A DNA stretch of 64,000 bases from Brochothrix campestris (lineage in GTDB: Bacteria > Bacillota > Bacilli > Lactobacillales > Listeriaceae): the NCBI RefSeq assembly GCF_046058945.1, contig NZ_CP175511.1:372001-436000 (forward strand). The letters are read 5' to 3'. Positions 34,284-42,116 of this stretch are shown one piece after another. Both the position numbers and the translations under genes were made by a program. Each line of letters starts with the position of its first letter. Within the stretch, counting starts at the first letter, position 1. The notes beneath the pieces are model-generated. The model searched no databases, had not been told where the DNA came from, and saw nothing but the letters and a program-made list of their open reading frames with translations.

Positions 34284-34308
34284 AAAACGCCGCTTTACGA
34301 GAGCGGCG
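34282..34308 (-). terminator. Leftward-reading terminator in the early region
   Basis: CGCCGCT/AGCGGCG stem (7 bp) with the A-run on its left side, so it ends transcripts coming from the right on the minus strand. No leftward gene lies just to its right; it may block antisense transcription. Confidence 0.6.
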
Positions 34309-34363
34309 CTGAACAAAATAACTATAGTTAGTATAACACAAATGGCGAAAAGAGGTTTCTAAT

Positions 34364-35251
34364 TTGGCAGAAAAAAAAGAATTAAATGGAGTTTTATCAG
34401 AAGGATTTGGTTTTGCACCTAAGCAGGTCTTTAAAGACGATCGATTGAGTATAGAAGCCAAAGCTATCTATGGCTTTATCGCTTCTTATGCTGGCGCTGG
34501 AGCAACGGCTTATCCAAGTGTGTCATATATTTGTGCGAAATTAAAAATAGGCGAAAAAAGATTTTATAAATATCGAAAAGAACTTGTGGCCTGCGGTTAT
34601 TTAAAAGTGAGTAAACGTTTTAATAACAACAGAAATAAATCAAACATGTATGAAATTGTACTAGGTAATATTCTTTTAGCCGATGTCGAAAAAAAGGAAG
34701 AAGATAATTCTCAAAATCAAACTGATAGCAACGATATTGATAACGGTCAATTTGATAGTGGTCAATCTGACCCCGGTCATTTTGAACACAGTCAAAACAG
34801 AGGAACTAATAGTAACAGTATTAATAGTAACAGTATTAATAATAACAGTAATAAAAAAGAAAAGAGAAAAAAGAAGTCAGTGAATAAATTCACTAACGAC
34901 TCCAGCGAATTACAATCAGCAGAATTACTTCTGACGATGATTCGAAAAATTAATCCGAAATATAAAAAACCTGACCTACAAAAATGGGCTGATGTCATAC
35001 GACTGATGATTGAACGAGACGGACGTAATCTGGAGGATATTAGAAAAGTTATTATTTTTGCACAGACTAATAAGTTTTGGCAGGTCAATATTTTAAGCAC
35101 ACAAAAACTTCGAGATAAATTCGACATACTCATGACTCAAATGTTAACCGCAAAACGACAAACAGGAGGGCAATACAATGCAAATAATCAACGAAACAAG
35201 CCTCAGCAAGCTAAGCAGAGCAATTTCCAACCGGGCACGCCCGATTGGTGA
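34364..35251 (+). CDS. Phage replication initiator/organizer (HTH_36 type)
   Basis: 295 residues. N-terminal winged helix (RLSIEAKAIYGFIASYAGAG, PSVSYICAKLKIGEKRFYKY) binds the origin; the centre (150-190) is a low-complexity Asn/Ser/Lys linker; residues 200-265 match the conserved phage replication-protein C-terminus (INPKYKKPDLQKWADVIRLM then KFWQVNILSTQKLRDKFD). TTG start behind AAAAGAGGT. It overlaps the helicase loader by 74 bp. The Asn/Ser linker DNA (34800-34860) is repetitive and could contain the replication origin, as in lambda O. Confidence 0.85.
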   Translation: MAEKKELNGVLSEGFGFAPKQVFKDDRLSIEAKAIYGFIASYAGAGATAYPSVSYICAKLKIGEKRFYKYRKELVACGYLKVSKRFNNNRNKSNMYEIVLGNILLADVEKKEEDNSQNQTDSNDIDNGQFDSGQSDPGHFEHSQNRGTNSNSINSNSINNNSNKKEKRKKKSVNKFTNDSSELQSAELLLTMIRKINPKYKKPDLQKWADVIRLMIERDGRNLEDIRKVIIFAQTNKFWQVNILSTQKLRDKFDILMTQMLTAKRQTGGQYNANNQRNKPQQAKQSNFQPGTPDW

Positions 35252-36041
35252 ACACTGTGATGAACATCCGCATGTACACAAATGGGAGCTGGATAACGAA
35301 GATGGCTCGAAATTTATTTACTGCCCAATTTGTGATCGCGACAAGAGAAATAGGGAACAGCAAATGGAAGTTATGGAAAGGCTGTTGGTGAACAGTAGAG
35401 GACGTTTAGAGCCTAAACAACATAACTACAGCATGCTACGTAAAAAATCGCTTGTAGGAGATGTCAGTACGTATAGAGCGAGTATTTCAAGCTATGTTAC
35501 AAAACAACATGAACAAGAACAGGCAATTGAAACGTCAAAAGAAGTTATTAAACGAGCGATTAAGGGTGAAGCCTTCAGTTACTGGCTTATCGGTAATGCT
35601 GGTGTTGGTAAGTCTCACATTGCTTGGGGCATCCTCAACACGATTAATGAATATACAAAGGCTAATAAAAAGTGCTTGTACCTCAATGTTCCAAAAATGT
35701 TTGATAAAATCTATCACTCGTTCAATAACAAAGAATCAAATACAACACAATCGTATTTTATTGAGTTAGTGACAGAGGCTGATGTTGTCGTACTCGACGA
35801 TTTAGGTGCTGAAACAGGTACCGTCAATTCTAACAACGCAGCATCGAACTTTACGACAACGGTTTTAAATAAAATTACGTCAGAACTACAGACAAAACCA
35901 TCGATTATCACAACTAATTTATCAAAGGATGAACTGGTGAATATGTATGATGCTAGAACGGTTTCTCGGTTGATGGCTAACATCAAAATTACAACATTTA
36001 AAAACACACTCGATTATCGAGTAAAGGCGGTTGATTGGTAA
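35178..36041 (+). CDS. DnaC-like helicase loader
   Basis: 287-residue AAA+ ATPase: Cys27, His30, His32, Cys49 and Cys52 form a zinc-ribbon-like N-terminus; Walker A GNAGVGKSH (139-147), Walker B VVVLDDLGAE (203-212), IITTNLS sensor 1 and an RTVSRLM arginine finger. Loads the host replicative helicase at the phage origin with the upstream initiator. GGAGG before the ATG. Confidence 0.9.
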   Translation: MQIINETSLSKLSRAISNRARPIGEHCDEHPHVHKWELDNEDGSKFIYCPICDRDKRNREQQMEVMERLLVNSRGRLEPKQHNYSMLRKKSLVGDVSTYRASISSYVTKQHEQEQAIETSKEVIKRAIKGEAFSYWLIGNAGVGKSHIAWGILNTINEYTKANKKCLYLNVPKMFDKIYHSFNNKESNTTQSYFIELVTEADVVVLDDLGAETGTVNSNNAASNFTTTVLNKITSELQTKPSIITTNLSKDELVNMYDARTVSRLMANIKITTFKNTLDYRVKAVDW

Positions 36042-36229
36042 TGAACAAATCATATGGAACGGTAACTGTTAATAATCAAGTAACAGCAAATTGTATCAGT
36101 AAAGCAGCGATGTTTGATTTAATTACAGAGTTTATTCATTCAGACACGCAAAGAGAGATTAGTTTTCAAAGAAAAAATGACGAACCGTTGTTTATCCAAA
36201 AAGGCATTAGAAAGGGTGGTTTGAAATGA
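36041..36229 (+). CDS. Small phage protein of unknown function
   Basis: 62 residues, not recognised. Start ATG shares its A with the stop of the loader gene (TAATG), indicating coupling. Basic C-terminus. Confidence 0.55.
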   Translation: MNKSYGTVTVNNQVTANCISKAAMFDLITEFIHSDTQREISFQRKNDEPLFIQKGIRKGGLK

Positions 36230-36426
36230 TAAAGCCTCAATTTATTGGTTATGATAATGAACCATTTTCAATCATTAATTGGTTGGTGGATGGTGTAGCA
36301 ACTTTTAAGACCGTTTGTTATTCCGCTGCAGAGGAGACAGAGGCAATTAAAAATTATAACAATGGAACGAGCGGTTTTTGTGAACTAGCAAACGACTGTG
36401 ATATAGAAAGGGTGTACATATCATGA
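36226..36426 (+). CDS. Small phage protein of unknown function
   Basis: 66 residues, acidic, not recognised. ATGA overlap with the gene before and after; AGGGTGG ribosome site. Confidence 0.55.
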   Translation: MIKPQFIGYDNEPFSIINWLVDGVATFKTVCYSAAEETEAIKNYNNGTSGFCELANDCDIERVYIS

Positions 36427-36617
36427 GAAATGATTTAATCAAAAATGTAAGGAATCGTGTGGAGTCATTGCTAGGTGAAAAAGTAACGTATTTGACGATT
36501 AGAGCCTATCATACTGAATATGATCGCTATTTAATAGAAACCGTCAATGGTGTATATACCTTGCAAGGCAAGCGTTTAAGAAAAACGAAAATAGCTGGAA
36601 CGATGTCCGATTCATAA
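36423..36617 (+). CDS. Small phage protein of unknown function
   Basis: 64 residues, basic, not recognised; overlaps the preceding stop by four bases, with AAAGGGTG upstream. Confidence 0.55.
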   Translation: MRNDLIKNVRNRVESLLGEKVTYLTIRAYHTEYDRYLIETVNGVYTLQGKRLRKTKIAGTMSDS

Positions 36618-36703
36618 GACATGAAAAATGAAGTGGAACATGAGAGTCCGAGAAATTATAAATGTTTAGTGTAATTGGATAATATTGAAAAGGATGGTGA
36701 CTA

Positions 36704-36889
36704 ATGAAAAATGAAAAAAAGAAAGTAGTAGTTGAATCAGACGGAGTCTATGTGAAGTTGAATGGAGAGTTAACTAAGGTGTGTCCAGTGCCTTCCACAG
36801 GTTTTGGACAAACAGATATTAAATGGATTAATTACGAACCAACAACAATGACAATGGCGACAACTTATAAAGTTAAGGAGATGAAATAG
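36704..36889 (+). CDS. Small phage protein of unknown function
   Basis: 61 residues, basic N-terminus followed by a short beta-rich segment; AAAAGGATGG upstream. The DNA end (36840-36880) resembles a stretch near 37445-37500 (AACAACGA.AATGG..., TATAAAGTTA.GGAG), as if a copy of the end of this gene had been duplicated. Confidence 0.5.
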   Translation: MKNEKKKVVVESDGVYVKLNGELTKVCPVPSTGFGQTDIKWINYEPTTMTMATTYKVKEMK

Positions 36890-36891
36890 AC

Positions 36892-37056
36892 TTGGAAAAT
36901 AAAGATGCTGTAGTGAGTCAGGTAATCGGTATTTTAGTGAATAGTAATATGAATGCTAAGGAAGCCATCGAAGTATTGGAAAAAGCGAATGCTCTGTTTC
37001 TAGAAAGAAGTTGGCACACAGCATCTGAGGGCTATGTGCCAAAAAAAGTTAATTGA
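36892..37056 (+). CDS. Small phage protein, TTG start
   Basis: 54 codons from a TTG 11 bases after GGAG: begins MENKDAVVSQVIGILVNSNM, amphipathic helical. Too short for usual ORF cut-offs but spaced and oriented as part of the early operon. It overlaps the 3' end of the convergent next gene by eight bases. Confidence 0.55.
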   Translation: MENKDAVVSQVIGILVNSNMNAKEAIEVLEKANALFLERSWHTASEGYVPKKVN

Positions 37057-37363
37057 TCATATCAATAATTGTCGTTATTGATTGAGTAGGAAGAATAAAC
37101 GGTGTATTTTTCGAAGTAATTGTATTTTCAAATGTAAAGGAATGGTCCTTGTACTCCAATCGATCACTCATATAACAACGTGTAATTCGAATGAAATTGA
37201 AATGAATTAAGTTATTTAACACATTTGGGTACTCTTTTTGAATGTTATAAGCAGAAGAATCTATTTCAAAAGTTGTTGCATCATTTGAAAAAGAAATAGT
37301 ATCGAATCCATCAATAATTATATCAGAACCATCATTTATACAAATTTTCAATACTGCATCCAT
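37049..37363 (-). CDS. Leftward small gene in the early region, unknown function
   Basis: 104 residues, not recognised; mixed alpha/beta, no membrane helix. AGTGAGGTGATT is the ribosome site. Transcribed against the early operon from a TGTTATACT promoter that resembles the one of the next leftward gene (38281), so both are probably expressed separately, perhaps in the lysogen. Confidence 0.6.
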   Translation of the reverse strand: MDAVLKICINDGSDIIIDGFDTISFSNDATTFEIDSSAYNIQKEYPNVLNNLIHFNFIRITRCYMSDRLEYKDHSFTFENTITSKNTPFILPTQSITTIIDMIN

Positions 37364-37503
37364 GTTAATCACCTCACTTTCTCTAGTTAGTATAACAAAA
37401 AACACTTATCTCGGATTTAAACCATTGAAATATATTATGGTTAGTTCTGAAATGTTAACAACGAAAATGGTTGGAATTTATAAAGTTAGGGAGTTGAAAT
37501 GTA

Positions 37504-37704
37504 ATGAAAACAGCAATGGAAGTGGAAGTGAGTAACGAAAAAAGAATAGTTGAAGCTTTAGAGAGCATAGAAAAGCACCTTAGCACTTTGGCGAAAGATA
37601 CTAAGGCAAATAAAGAGTTGCGCATAGAAAATAGGGATTTATTTGCTGACTTAGAGAAGAAAATAGAAGATCTAGCAAAGAATCCTTTTAACTTGAGTGA
37701 TTAG
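37504..37704 (+). CDS. Small coiled-coil phage protein
   Basis: 66 residues, Glu/Lys-rich, heptad-like throughout (NEKRIVEALESIEKHLSTLA). Role unknown. Confidence 0.55.
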   Translation: MKTAMEVEVSNEKRIVEALESIEKHLSTLAKDTKANKELRIENRDLFADLEKKIEDLAKNPFNLSD

Positions 37705-37726
37705 ATAAAAGAAAGGGGAAAGTTAA

Positions 37727-37912
37727 ATGTCTTATCAAGCAGTTTACTTTGTGAACAATATTTTCAGAAAAAAAATAGTAAGCATTGTTGAATCTAACGA
37801 CATAAAAATGCTATTGGATGAGAATGAAATTAAAGAAATAAGACATACAGCTGGAATACCTAAGTATAAAAAGTTATATATATTATTAGAAAAAAATGTA
37901 TTTGAAGTGTAA
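37727..37912 (+). CDS. Small phage protein of unknown function
   Basis: 61 residues; AAAGGGGAAAG upstream of the ATG. Its stop abuts the end of the convergent DUF2513 gene. Confidence 0.55.
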   Translation: MSYQAVYFVNNIFRKKIVSIVESNDIKMLLDENEIKEIRHTAGIPKYKKLYILLEKNVFEV

Positions 37913-38281
37913 TTAGTTAGTTCCTGAAAGTAGTTTTACAACGATTTCACTCCCGATAGAAGAAAGCATGTTTAACGATACACTAGTTAATTTTTCAGTT
38001 GCTGATTTTGTTTTAGCCCAGACAGTATCATCTCTAATCGTATCCAAAAAAGCATGTCCATCCCAGGTTAGCGAGGATATACGGCATGAATATAGTTTGT
38101 TGCTCGCATATTTGAACGTGACATTTACGAAGTTTGCTTCTTTTAATTTTTCTAAGGTGTATATAATTTCATTTTCAGTATAAACTGTAGGGAAATTTAA
38201 ACTCTGCAACGATAGAGTAGTGTTGGCTTGTTCTTCAATAGCCATTAAAACATCTCTTACACACTCATGATTAAGTTTCAT
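37913..38281 (-). CDS. DUF2513 family phage protein
   Basis: 122 residues; starts MKLNHECVRDVLMAIEEQ and has the YTENEIIYTLEKLKEANFVN and LTWDGHAFLDTIRDDTVWAK patterns of DUF2513, a winged-helix-like family seen in Firmicutes prophages and mobile elements. GAGGGTGG before the ATG at 38281; leftward, with a TGTTATAAT promoter. Role unknown. Confidence 0.8.
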   Translation of the reverse strand: MKLNHECVRDVLMAIEEQANTTLSLQSLNFPTVYTENEIIYTLEKLKEANFVNVTFKYASNKLYSCRISSLTWDGHAFLDTIRDDTVWAKTKSATEKLTSVSLNMLSSIGSEIVVKLLSGTN

Positions 38282-38413
38282 TTTTTCACCACCCTCTAAT
38301 AGAATTATAACAAAAATACGTATATCTGGTCGAAACACTCGAAGGATATTAAAGGATAATCATTATGGTTATCCTTTAATATCCTTTTTTATTTTATGAA
38401 AGGAGGAATAATT

Positions 38414-38923
38414 ATGAGTAGAAAAGAACAATTTAGCGATTTGCTTTTTGAATATGCTGTTTGTAAAAGGTACGTCAATAGAGAAGCAAACAAAAGAACG
38501 GAATCAACCGAGAAAACGTTGTTGAATAGTATGGCTCGTGATTTAGGCGAAGCGATGGAATACATGGAGACAGGTATCGATCCGTGGAATTATAAAAGCG
38601 AAGCGAGTGCACCTAAAAGAAGGATTACATTAATTGCGGATGAACATTTGCTATCGGTATTAAAAAGTCAACAAGCTCCAATAGAGGAAGAATTGGAAGC
38701 CAATACGTTTGATGAAGCATTATTGAACGACTTACTAAAAAATTTGAGCGCACGTGAAAAAGAATGTTATCTATTAATTAAACAAAGTTTATTTTCATAT
38801 AACGCAACAGCTGATTTGCTGAATATTAGTGTAGGTGCTGTTGAGAGATTTGTCATTCGCGCGACTGCGAAGATAGAAAAAAATAAACAAAATAATCCAT
38901 TTGTTGAATTAAAGGAGTGGTAA
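38414..38923 (+). CDS. ArpU/sigma-like late transcription regulator
   Basis: 169 residues; C-terminal sigma-70 region-4-like HTH (LSAREKECYLLIKQSLFSYN, then ATADLLNISVGAVERFV). Such proteins (ArpU, Xpf-like) turn on the packaging-to-lysis operon. GAAAGGAGG decides the ATG at 38414. It overlaps no gene but sits a few bases before the recombinase. Confidence 0.8.
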   Translation: MSRKEQFSDLLFEYAVCKRYVNREANKRTESTEKTLLNSMARDLGEAMEYMETGIDPWNYKSEASAPKRRITLIADEHLLSVLKSQQAPIEEELEANTFDEALLNDLLKNLSAREKECYLLIKQSLFSYNATADLLNISVGAVERFVIRATAKIEKNKQNNPFVELKEW

Positions 38924-38925
38924 GT

Positions 38926-39471
38926 GTGAATTTTGTTGAACCAATACGAGATAAGAATGTTATACGTGAAATCAAAAAATATTTATTAATTAAAGATAGC
39001 GGTGGACGTAATTATACGTTATTTGTACTAGGCATTAACGTTGGATTACGTATTAGTGATCTTTTACTTTTAAAAGTAAAGGATGTTAGAGGCGATTATA
39101 TTAATATTCGAGAAAAAAAGACCGGAAAACATAAGAAGATAAAATTAAATAAAGAAGCAAGAAAAGCTGTCAGCCGCTTTATCTATAATAAAAGCGATGA
39201 TGATTGGTTATTTGCCAGTAGAAAAGGTTATGCTGCAATATCAAGAATTACAGCTTATCGTATTTTAGTTGATATCCAAGAGACCTTTAAACTAGGAAAC
39301 CTCGGGACACATAGTTTACGTAAAACATTTGGTTACCACTTCTACAAGGAATATAAAGATGTAGCTGCCTTGCAAATTATTTTTAATCATGCGGACCCTA
39401 AAATAACGCTAAGGTACATTGGTATTGAACAAGATGGATTAGATACGATGATGGAAGGATTCGGTTTATAA
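38926..39471 (+). CDS. Second tyrosine recombinase, catalytic domain only
   Basis: 181 residues with the whole active site: Arg42 (GLRISD), Lys64/65 (REKKTG), His129 and Arg132 (THSLRKT), His155 (NHADPK), Tyr164 (TLRYIG). It lacks a core-binding domain. GTG start after AAAGGAG. Single-domain recombinases at this place (before terminase) recur in Firmicutes siphophages; they may resolve concatemers or dimers, but the role is not known to me. Confidence 0.85.
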   Translation: MNFVEPIRDKNVIREIKKYLLIKDSGGRNYTLFVLGINVGLRISDLLLLKVKDVRGDYINIREKKTGKHKKIKLNKEARKAVSRFIYNKSDDDWLFASRKGYAAISRITAYRILVDIQETFKLGNLGTHSLRKTFGYHFYKEYKDVAALQIIFNHADPKITLRYIGIEQDGLDTMMEGFGL

Positions 39472-39535
39472 ATATAAATATAAGTATAAATTTATATTTG
39501 AATATGGGTATAATTGGTATAAGGGGGAGTTTATA

Positions 39536-40345
39536 CTGAAAAATTTAAAGTTAAAAATAATACGAATTGTTTGTATTCTAATGCTCGTGGGAGTGTTAGG
39601 AGTAGAATTGTACAATCACAAAGATATATTTTTCAATAAAGAAAACGAATTTCAATGGCAAGGAATTACTGCGATTTCAGCATTTTTCGCATTTGTAGCT
39701 AGTTTATGGTCTAATTATAAAACGCGTGAATTAAATAGAAAAACAATTAAGGGGAATTATCTATATAATAATAGATTGAAAATTATAGGAGATATACAAA
39801 GCGACTTTGCTCAATATGTTTTAACTTCAAACGAAATAATAAAGAAAAAAGAAACGATGCAGGAGAACAATAATGAAATAATACAAATAAATAAAATAAT
39901 CACAGAGATAAATTCTTTTGAATACGAGTACAGAGACAGACAAGATGAAATTATTCATGAGGGATATGAATCAAATTATATTAATGAATATGGAGATGAA
40001 ACATTGGGTTATAGTCCTGAAGTGACAGCTGGGGAAGTAATAAACGTGAATCGTGATGATTATAATATTAAACACAACGAACTCAATATCTTAAAAAAGG
40101 GCTTAGAAACATTCGATTCTGAAGTTAAAGAACTATTGAAAAATTTAAGAGGAATTAAAATCCAATTATCACTAAAATTGATTAAAGACGAAGAAATAGT
40201 AGTGTTAAAAAAATTAGAAAAACATTGTGTATTTATTTCAGCGGAGAATAATTGTGAAATGCAATTAATCGAATTAGAAGCACTTATTGAGACATTCAAG
40301 AAATTTTTCAAAAAAGAATGGGATTTTGCAGAAAGCATTACTTGA
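39536..40345 (+). CDS. Membrane protein with coiled coil, apparent CTG start (cassette gene 1)
   Basis: 269 residues, not recognised. AAGGGGGAG ends six bases before a CTG at 39536; using it the protein starts with a normal basic-hydrophobic segment (MKNLKLKIIRIVCILMLVGV), then a second helix near 45-65, then ~200 residues of charged coiled coil. The first ATG (39581) would cut helix 1 in half and has no ribosome site. TATAAT at 39509-39514 lies just upstream. GC content is lower than in neighbours. Confidence 0.7.
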   Translation: MKNLKLKIIRIVCILMLVGVLGVELYNHKDIFFNKENEFQWQGITAISAFFAFVASLWSNYKTRELNRKTIKGNYLYNNRLKIIGDIQSDFAQYVLTSNEIIKKKETMQENNNEIIQINKIITEINSFEYEYRDRQDEIIHEGYESNYINEYGDETLGYSPEVTAGEVINVNRDDYNIKHNELNILKKGLETFDSEVKELLKNLRGIKIQLSLKLIKDEEIVVLKKLEKHCVFISAENNCEMQLIELEALIETFKKFFKKEWDFAESIT

Positions 40346-40388
40346 AAATGAATCGGAAGTATACGCACGTTTATTAAAAGGAGATTAA

Positions 40389-41039
40389 ATGATGGAGAGA
40401 GCGGCATTTGTAATATCGATATGTGCCTTTGTTACAGGACTTATTACCACAATTATTAATTTGATGAATTACAAGGTGAATAATAGTCCGAGTTTGAATT
40501 GGAGCTCGTGTTTAAAGGCTGTGGATAGTAATTTATCTATAAACTATAATGCCGAGGTTAACTTGACTATAGAAATGGAAAATCCAGAAAAAATTCAAAT
40601 GCTAATATTTATATATCAGCAAGATAACGAAGTGCATACAAGTAAATTGTTAGTAAATAACAAAGAAACAAGTATTGAATTGAAAATTCCGTTTAATCAT
40701 TGCGGTAAATATAAACATACGAGGTTATCAGTTTTTGGTAAAAGTTATTCAAATGTGTATTTTATAATAGAAAAAATTGGTGGGGATGATGAATTCGCTT
40801 GGTTCAAAGGGAAAACAACTTATTGTTTTTATTTTGAACCTAAGGCGCTAAAGTACAAAAGATTATTGAGAAAAGCAACGGATAATAATAATACATATAT
40901 AAAAAGGAAAGGTAAAACTAACGAAGAAATAAGAGTGAAAACAGAAGAAGTTGCTCTCTCTGATGATATAAACAAAAAACAAGTATTAATGGATGAAATA
41001 GATAAACTCAGCATAAGTAGAGATGAAGTACGGTATTAA
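40389..41039 (+). CDS. Membrane-anchored protein of unknown function (cassette gene 2)
   Basis: 216 residues, not recognised: N-terminal membrane helix (AAFVISICAFVTGLITTIIN), a beta-rich, Ig-like middle (45-150) and a charged, helical end (160-216). AAAAGGAG precedes the ATG. Together with the gene before, it lies between a TATAAT and a terminator, so the two seem to be one independent unit. Confidence 0.65.
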   Translation: MMERAAFVISICAFVTGLITTIINLMNYKVNNSPSLNWSSCLKAVDSNLSINYNAEVNLTIEMENPEKIQMLIFIYQQDNEVHTSKLLVNNKETSIELKIPFNHCGKYKHTRLSVFGKSYSNVYFIIEKIGGDDEFAWFKGKTTYCFYFEPKALKYKRLLRKATDNNNTYIKRKGKTNEEIRVKTEEVALSDDINKKQVLMDEIDKLSISRDEVRY

Positions 41040-41065
41040 AAAAGCACCTATGTGGTGTTTTTTTT
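41037..41065 (+). terminator. Terminator closing the two-gene membrane cassette
   Basis: AAAAAAGCACC-TATGT-GGTGTTTTTTT; stem of about ten pairs with one mismatch and a T-run, beginning at the stop codon. Confidence 0.8.
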
Positions 41066-41317
41066 ATGCTCAGATACTTTAATCCTTAAAACCAAATAGT
41101 CACTCAAATGAACAACGTTACATTCAAAAAGAAAAACGACGCTAACTATTGGGACAGAAAGGGTTTGATGATTTGGCGAAAGTGTACAGTTTATAAGATA
41201 TGTTACATTCGCAGAGCACTTTTGTCATATGAATGCGCCATATAGTGTAAGGGCAATTTAAAAGCATTGTCCCAAATGTGATAAAAAATTCAATTTGAAA
41301 TATTGAGGAGTGAGCGT
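41066..41317 (+). other. Non-coding stretch, possible late promoter region
   Basis: 250 bp between the cassette terminator and the first packaging gene. I see no gene with a ribosome site. As the regulator of late transcription is encoded just upstream, the late promoter probably lies here; I cannot point to its exact sequence. Confidence 0.4.
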
Positions 41318-41617
41318 GTGAATGAAGTAGATGATATTCAAAAAGAAATCGTTAAGATGATGTCGACGAGTGGGCTGGATGTAAAGGAACGCGCTGCAGT
41401 TCTTACATCAGTCATGTACGTTCATCTCAACTTTGAAAGTAGCAAGGCAATACTTAATCCGTTGGGAATCAAAACGAATACGCTGACAGTTGAAGCCGTC
41501 ACATCCATTCAACAACTCTTAACGCTTCAGTACATGGAGACAGAGCATTCAAAGCAACAAGTAGATAAGGTCATTGCTGAATCAGAAGATGCAATAGCAA
41601 ACAGTGAAAGATTATAA
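41318..41617 (+). CDS. Phage protein of unknown function before HNH
   Basis: 99 residues, helical (VDDIQKEIVKMMSTSGLDVK, LTVEAVTSIQQLLTLQYMET), not recognised. GTG start seven bases after GAGGAG. First gene of the presumed late operon. Confidence 0.55.
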   Translation: MNEVDDIQKEIVKMMSTSGLDVKERAAVLTSVMYVHLNFESSKAILNPLGIKTNTLTVEAVTSIQQLLTLQYMETEHSKQQVDKVIAESEDAIANSERL

Positions 41618-41631
41618 GGGTGTGATAGAGA

Positions 41632-41952
41632 GTGTCCAAAGAGTATGCAGAATCGTTCTATCAATCAATGGCATGGAAGAAGTGCCGCAGAGGTTACATC
41701 GATTCAGTCGGTGGACTGTGCGAACGATGTCTTAGACGAAAGAAGTTTAAACCAGGAAAGATAGTTCATCATATTAAATACATCACAGAGGAGAACATAG
41801 ATGATGTATATATCACGTTGAACTGGAGTAATCTTGAATATCTTTGTCAAGACTGTCATAACCAAGAACATCATGCGAATGTAATGGTTGATAAAGGCTT
41901 AACCTTTGATAAAGAAGGCAACCTTATTCAACTAAGCCCCCCTTCAAATTGA
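41632..41952 (+). CDS. HNH endonuclease
   Basis: 106 residues with the HNH fold: Cys31/Cys34 (CERCLRR), the HH of KIVHHIKYI, LNWSNLEYLCQDCHNQEHH with Asn and the second CxxC. HNH proteins next to terminase are needed for cos cleavage in HK97-type phages. GTG start. Confidence 0.92.
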   Translation: MSKEYAESFYQSMAWKKCRRGYIDSVGGLCERCLRRKKFKPGKIVHHIKYITEENIDDVYITLNWSNLEYLCQDCHNQEHHANVMVDKGLTFDKEGNLIQLSPPSN

Positions 41953-42116
41953 TTTTTAGTTTTTGGATAAACACCGGAGGGTAAACTTTTTTGTAACGCG
42001 CAGGGCGTTTTCTACATGAGGGGGGGTGTAGGACGAGTGACAACGCTCGTGTGCGGTTTTTAAAAGGAATACGCGTAATTAATCGTGAAAAAACAGAATT
42101 GATTAGGGGGGCATAT
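41953..42116. other. Candidate cos region
   Basis: 164 non-coding bases between HNH and the packaging genes, with unusual G-tracts (CCGGAGGG, GAGGGGGGGTG) and two small inverted repeats (ACGC/GCGT near 41997-42011; ACGAG/CTCGT near 42034-42051). Position and G-rich composition fit the cos of HNH/P27/HK97 phages. The overhang cannot be located by eye. Confidence 0.4.

Noticed and set aside
41111..41248. A 45-codon frame starting ATG AAC AAC GTT before the packaging genes
   Set aside because: No ribosome binding site and no recognisable sequence; more likely part of a late promoter region.
41137..41277. Inverted TTGGGACA / TGTCCCAA 130 bp apart in the gap before the packaging operon
   Set aside because: Eight bases at that distance are expected by chance; no recombinase or element border fits.
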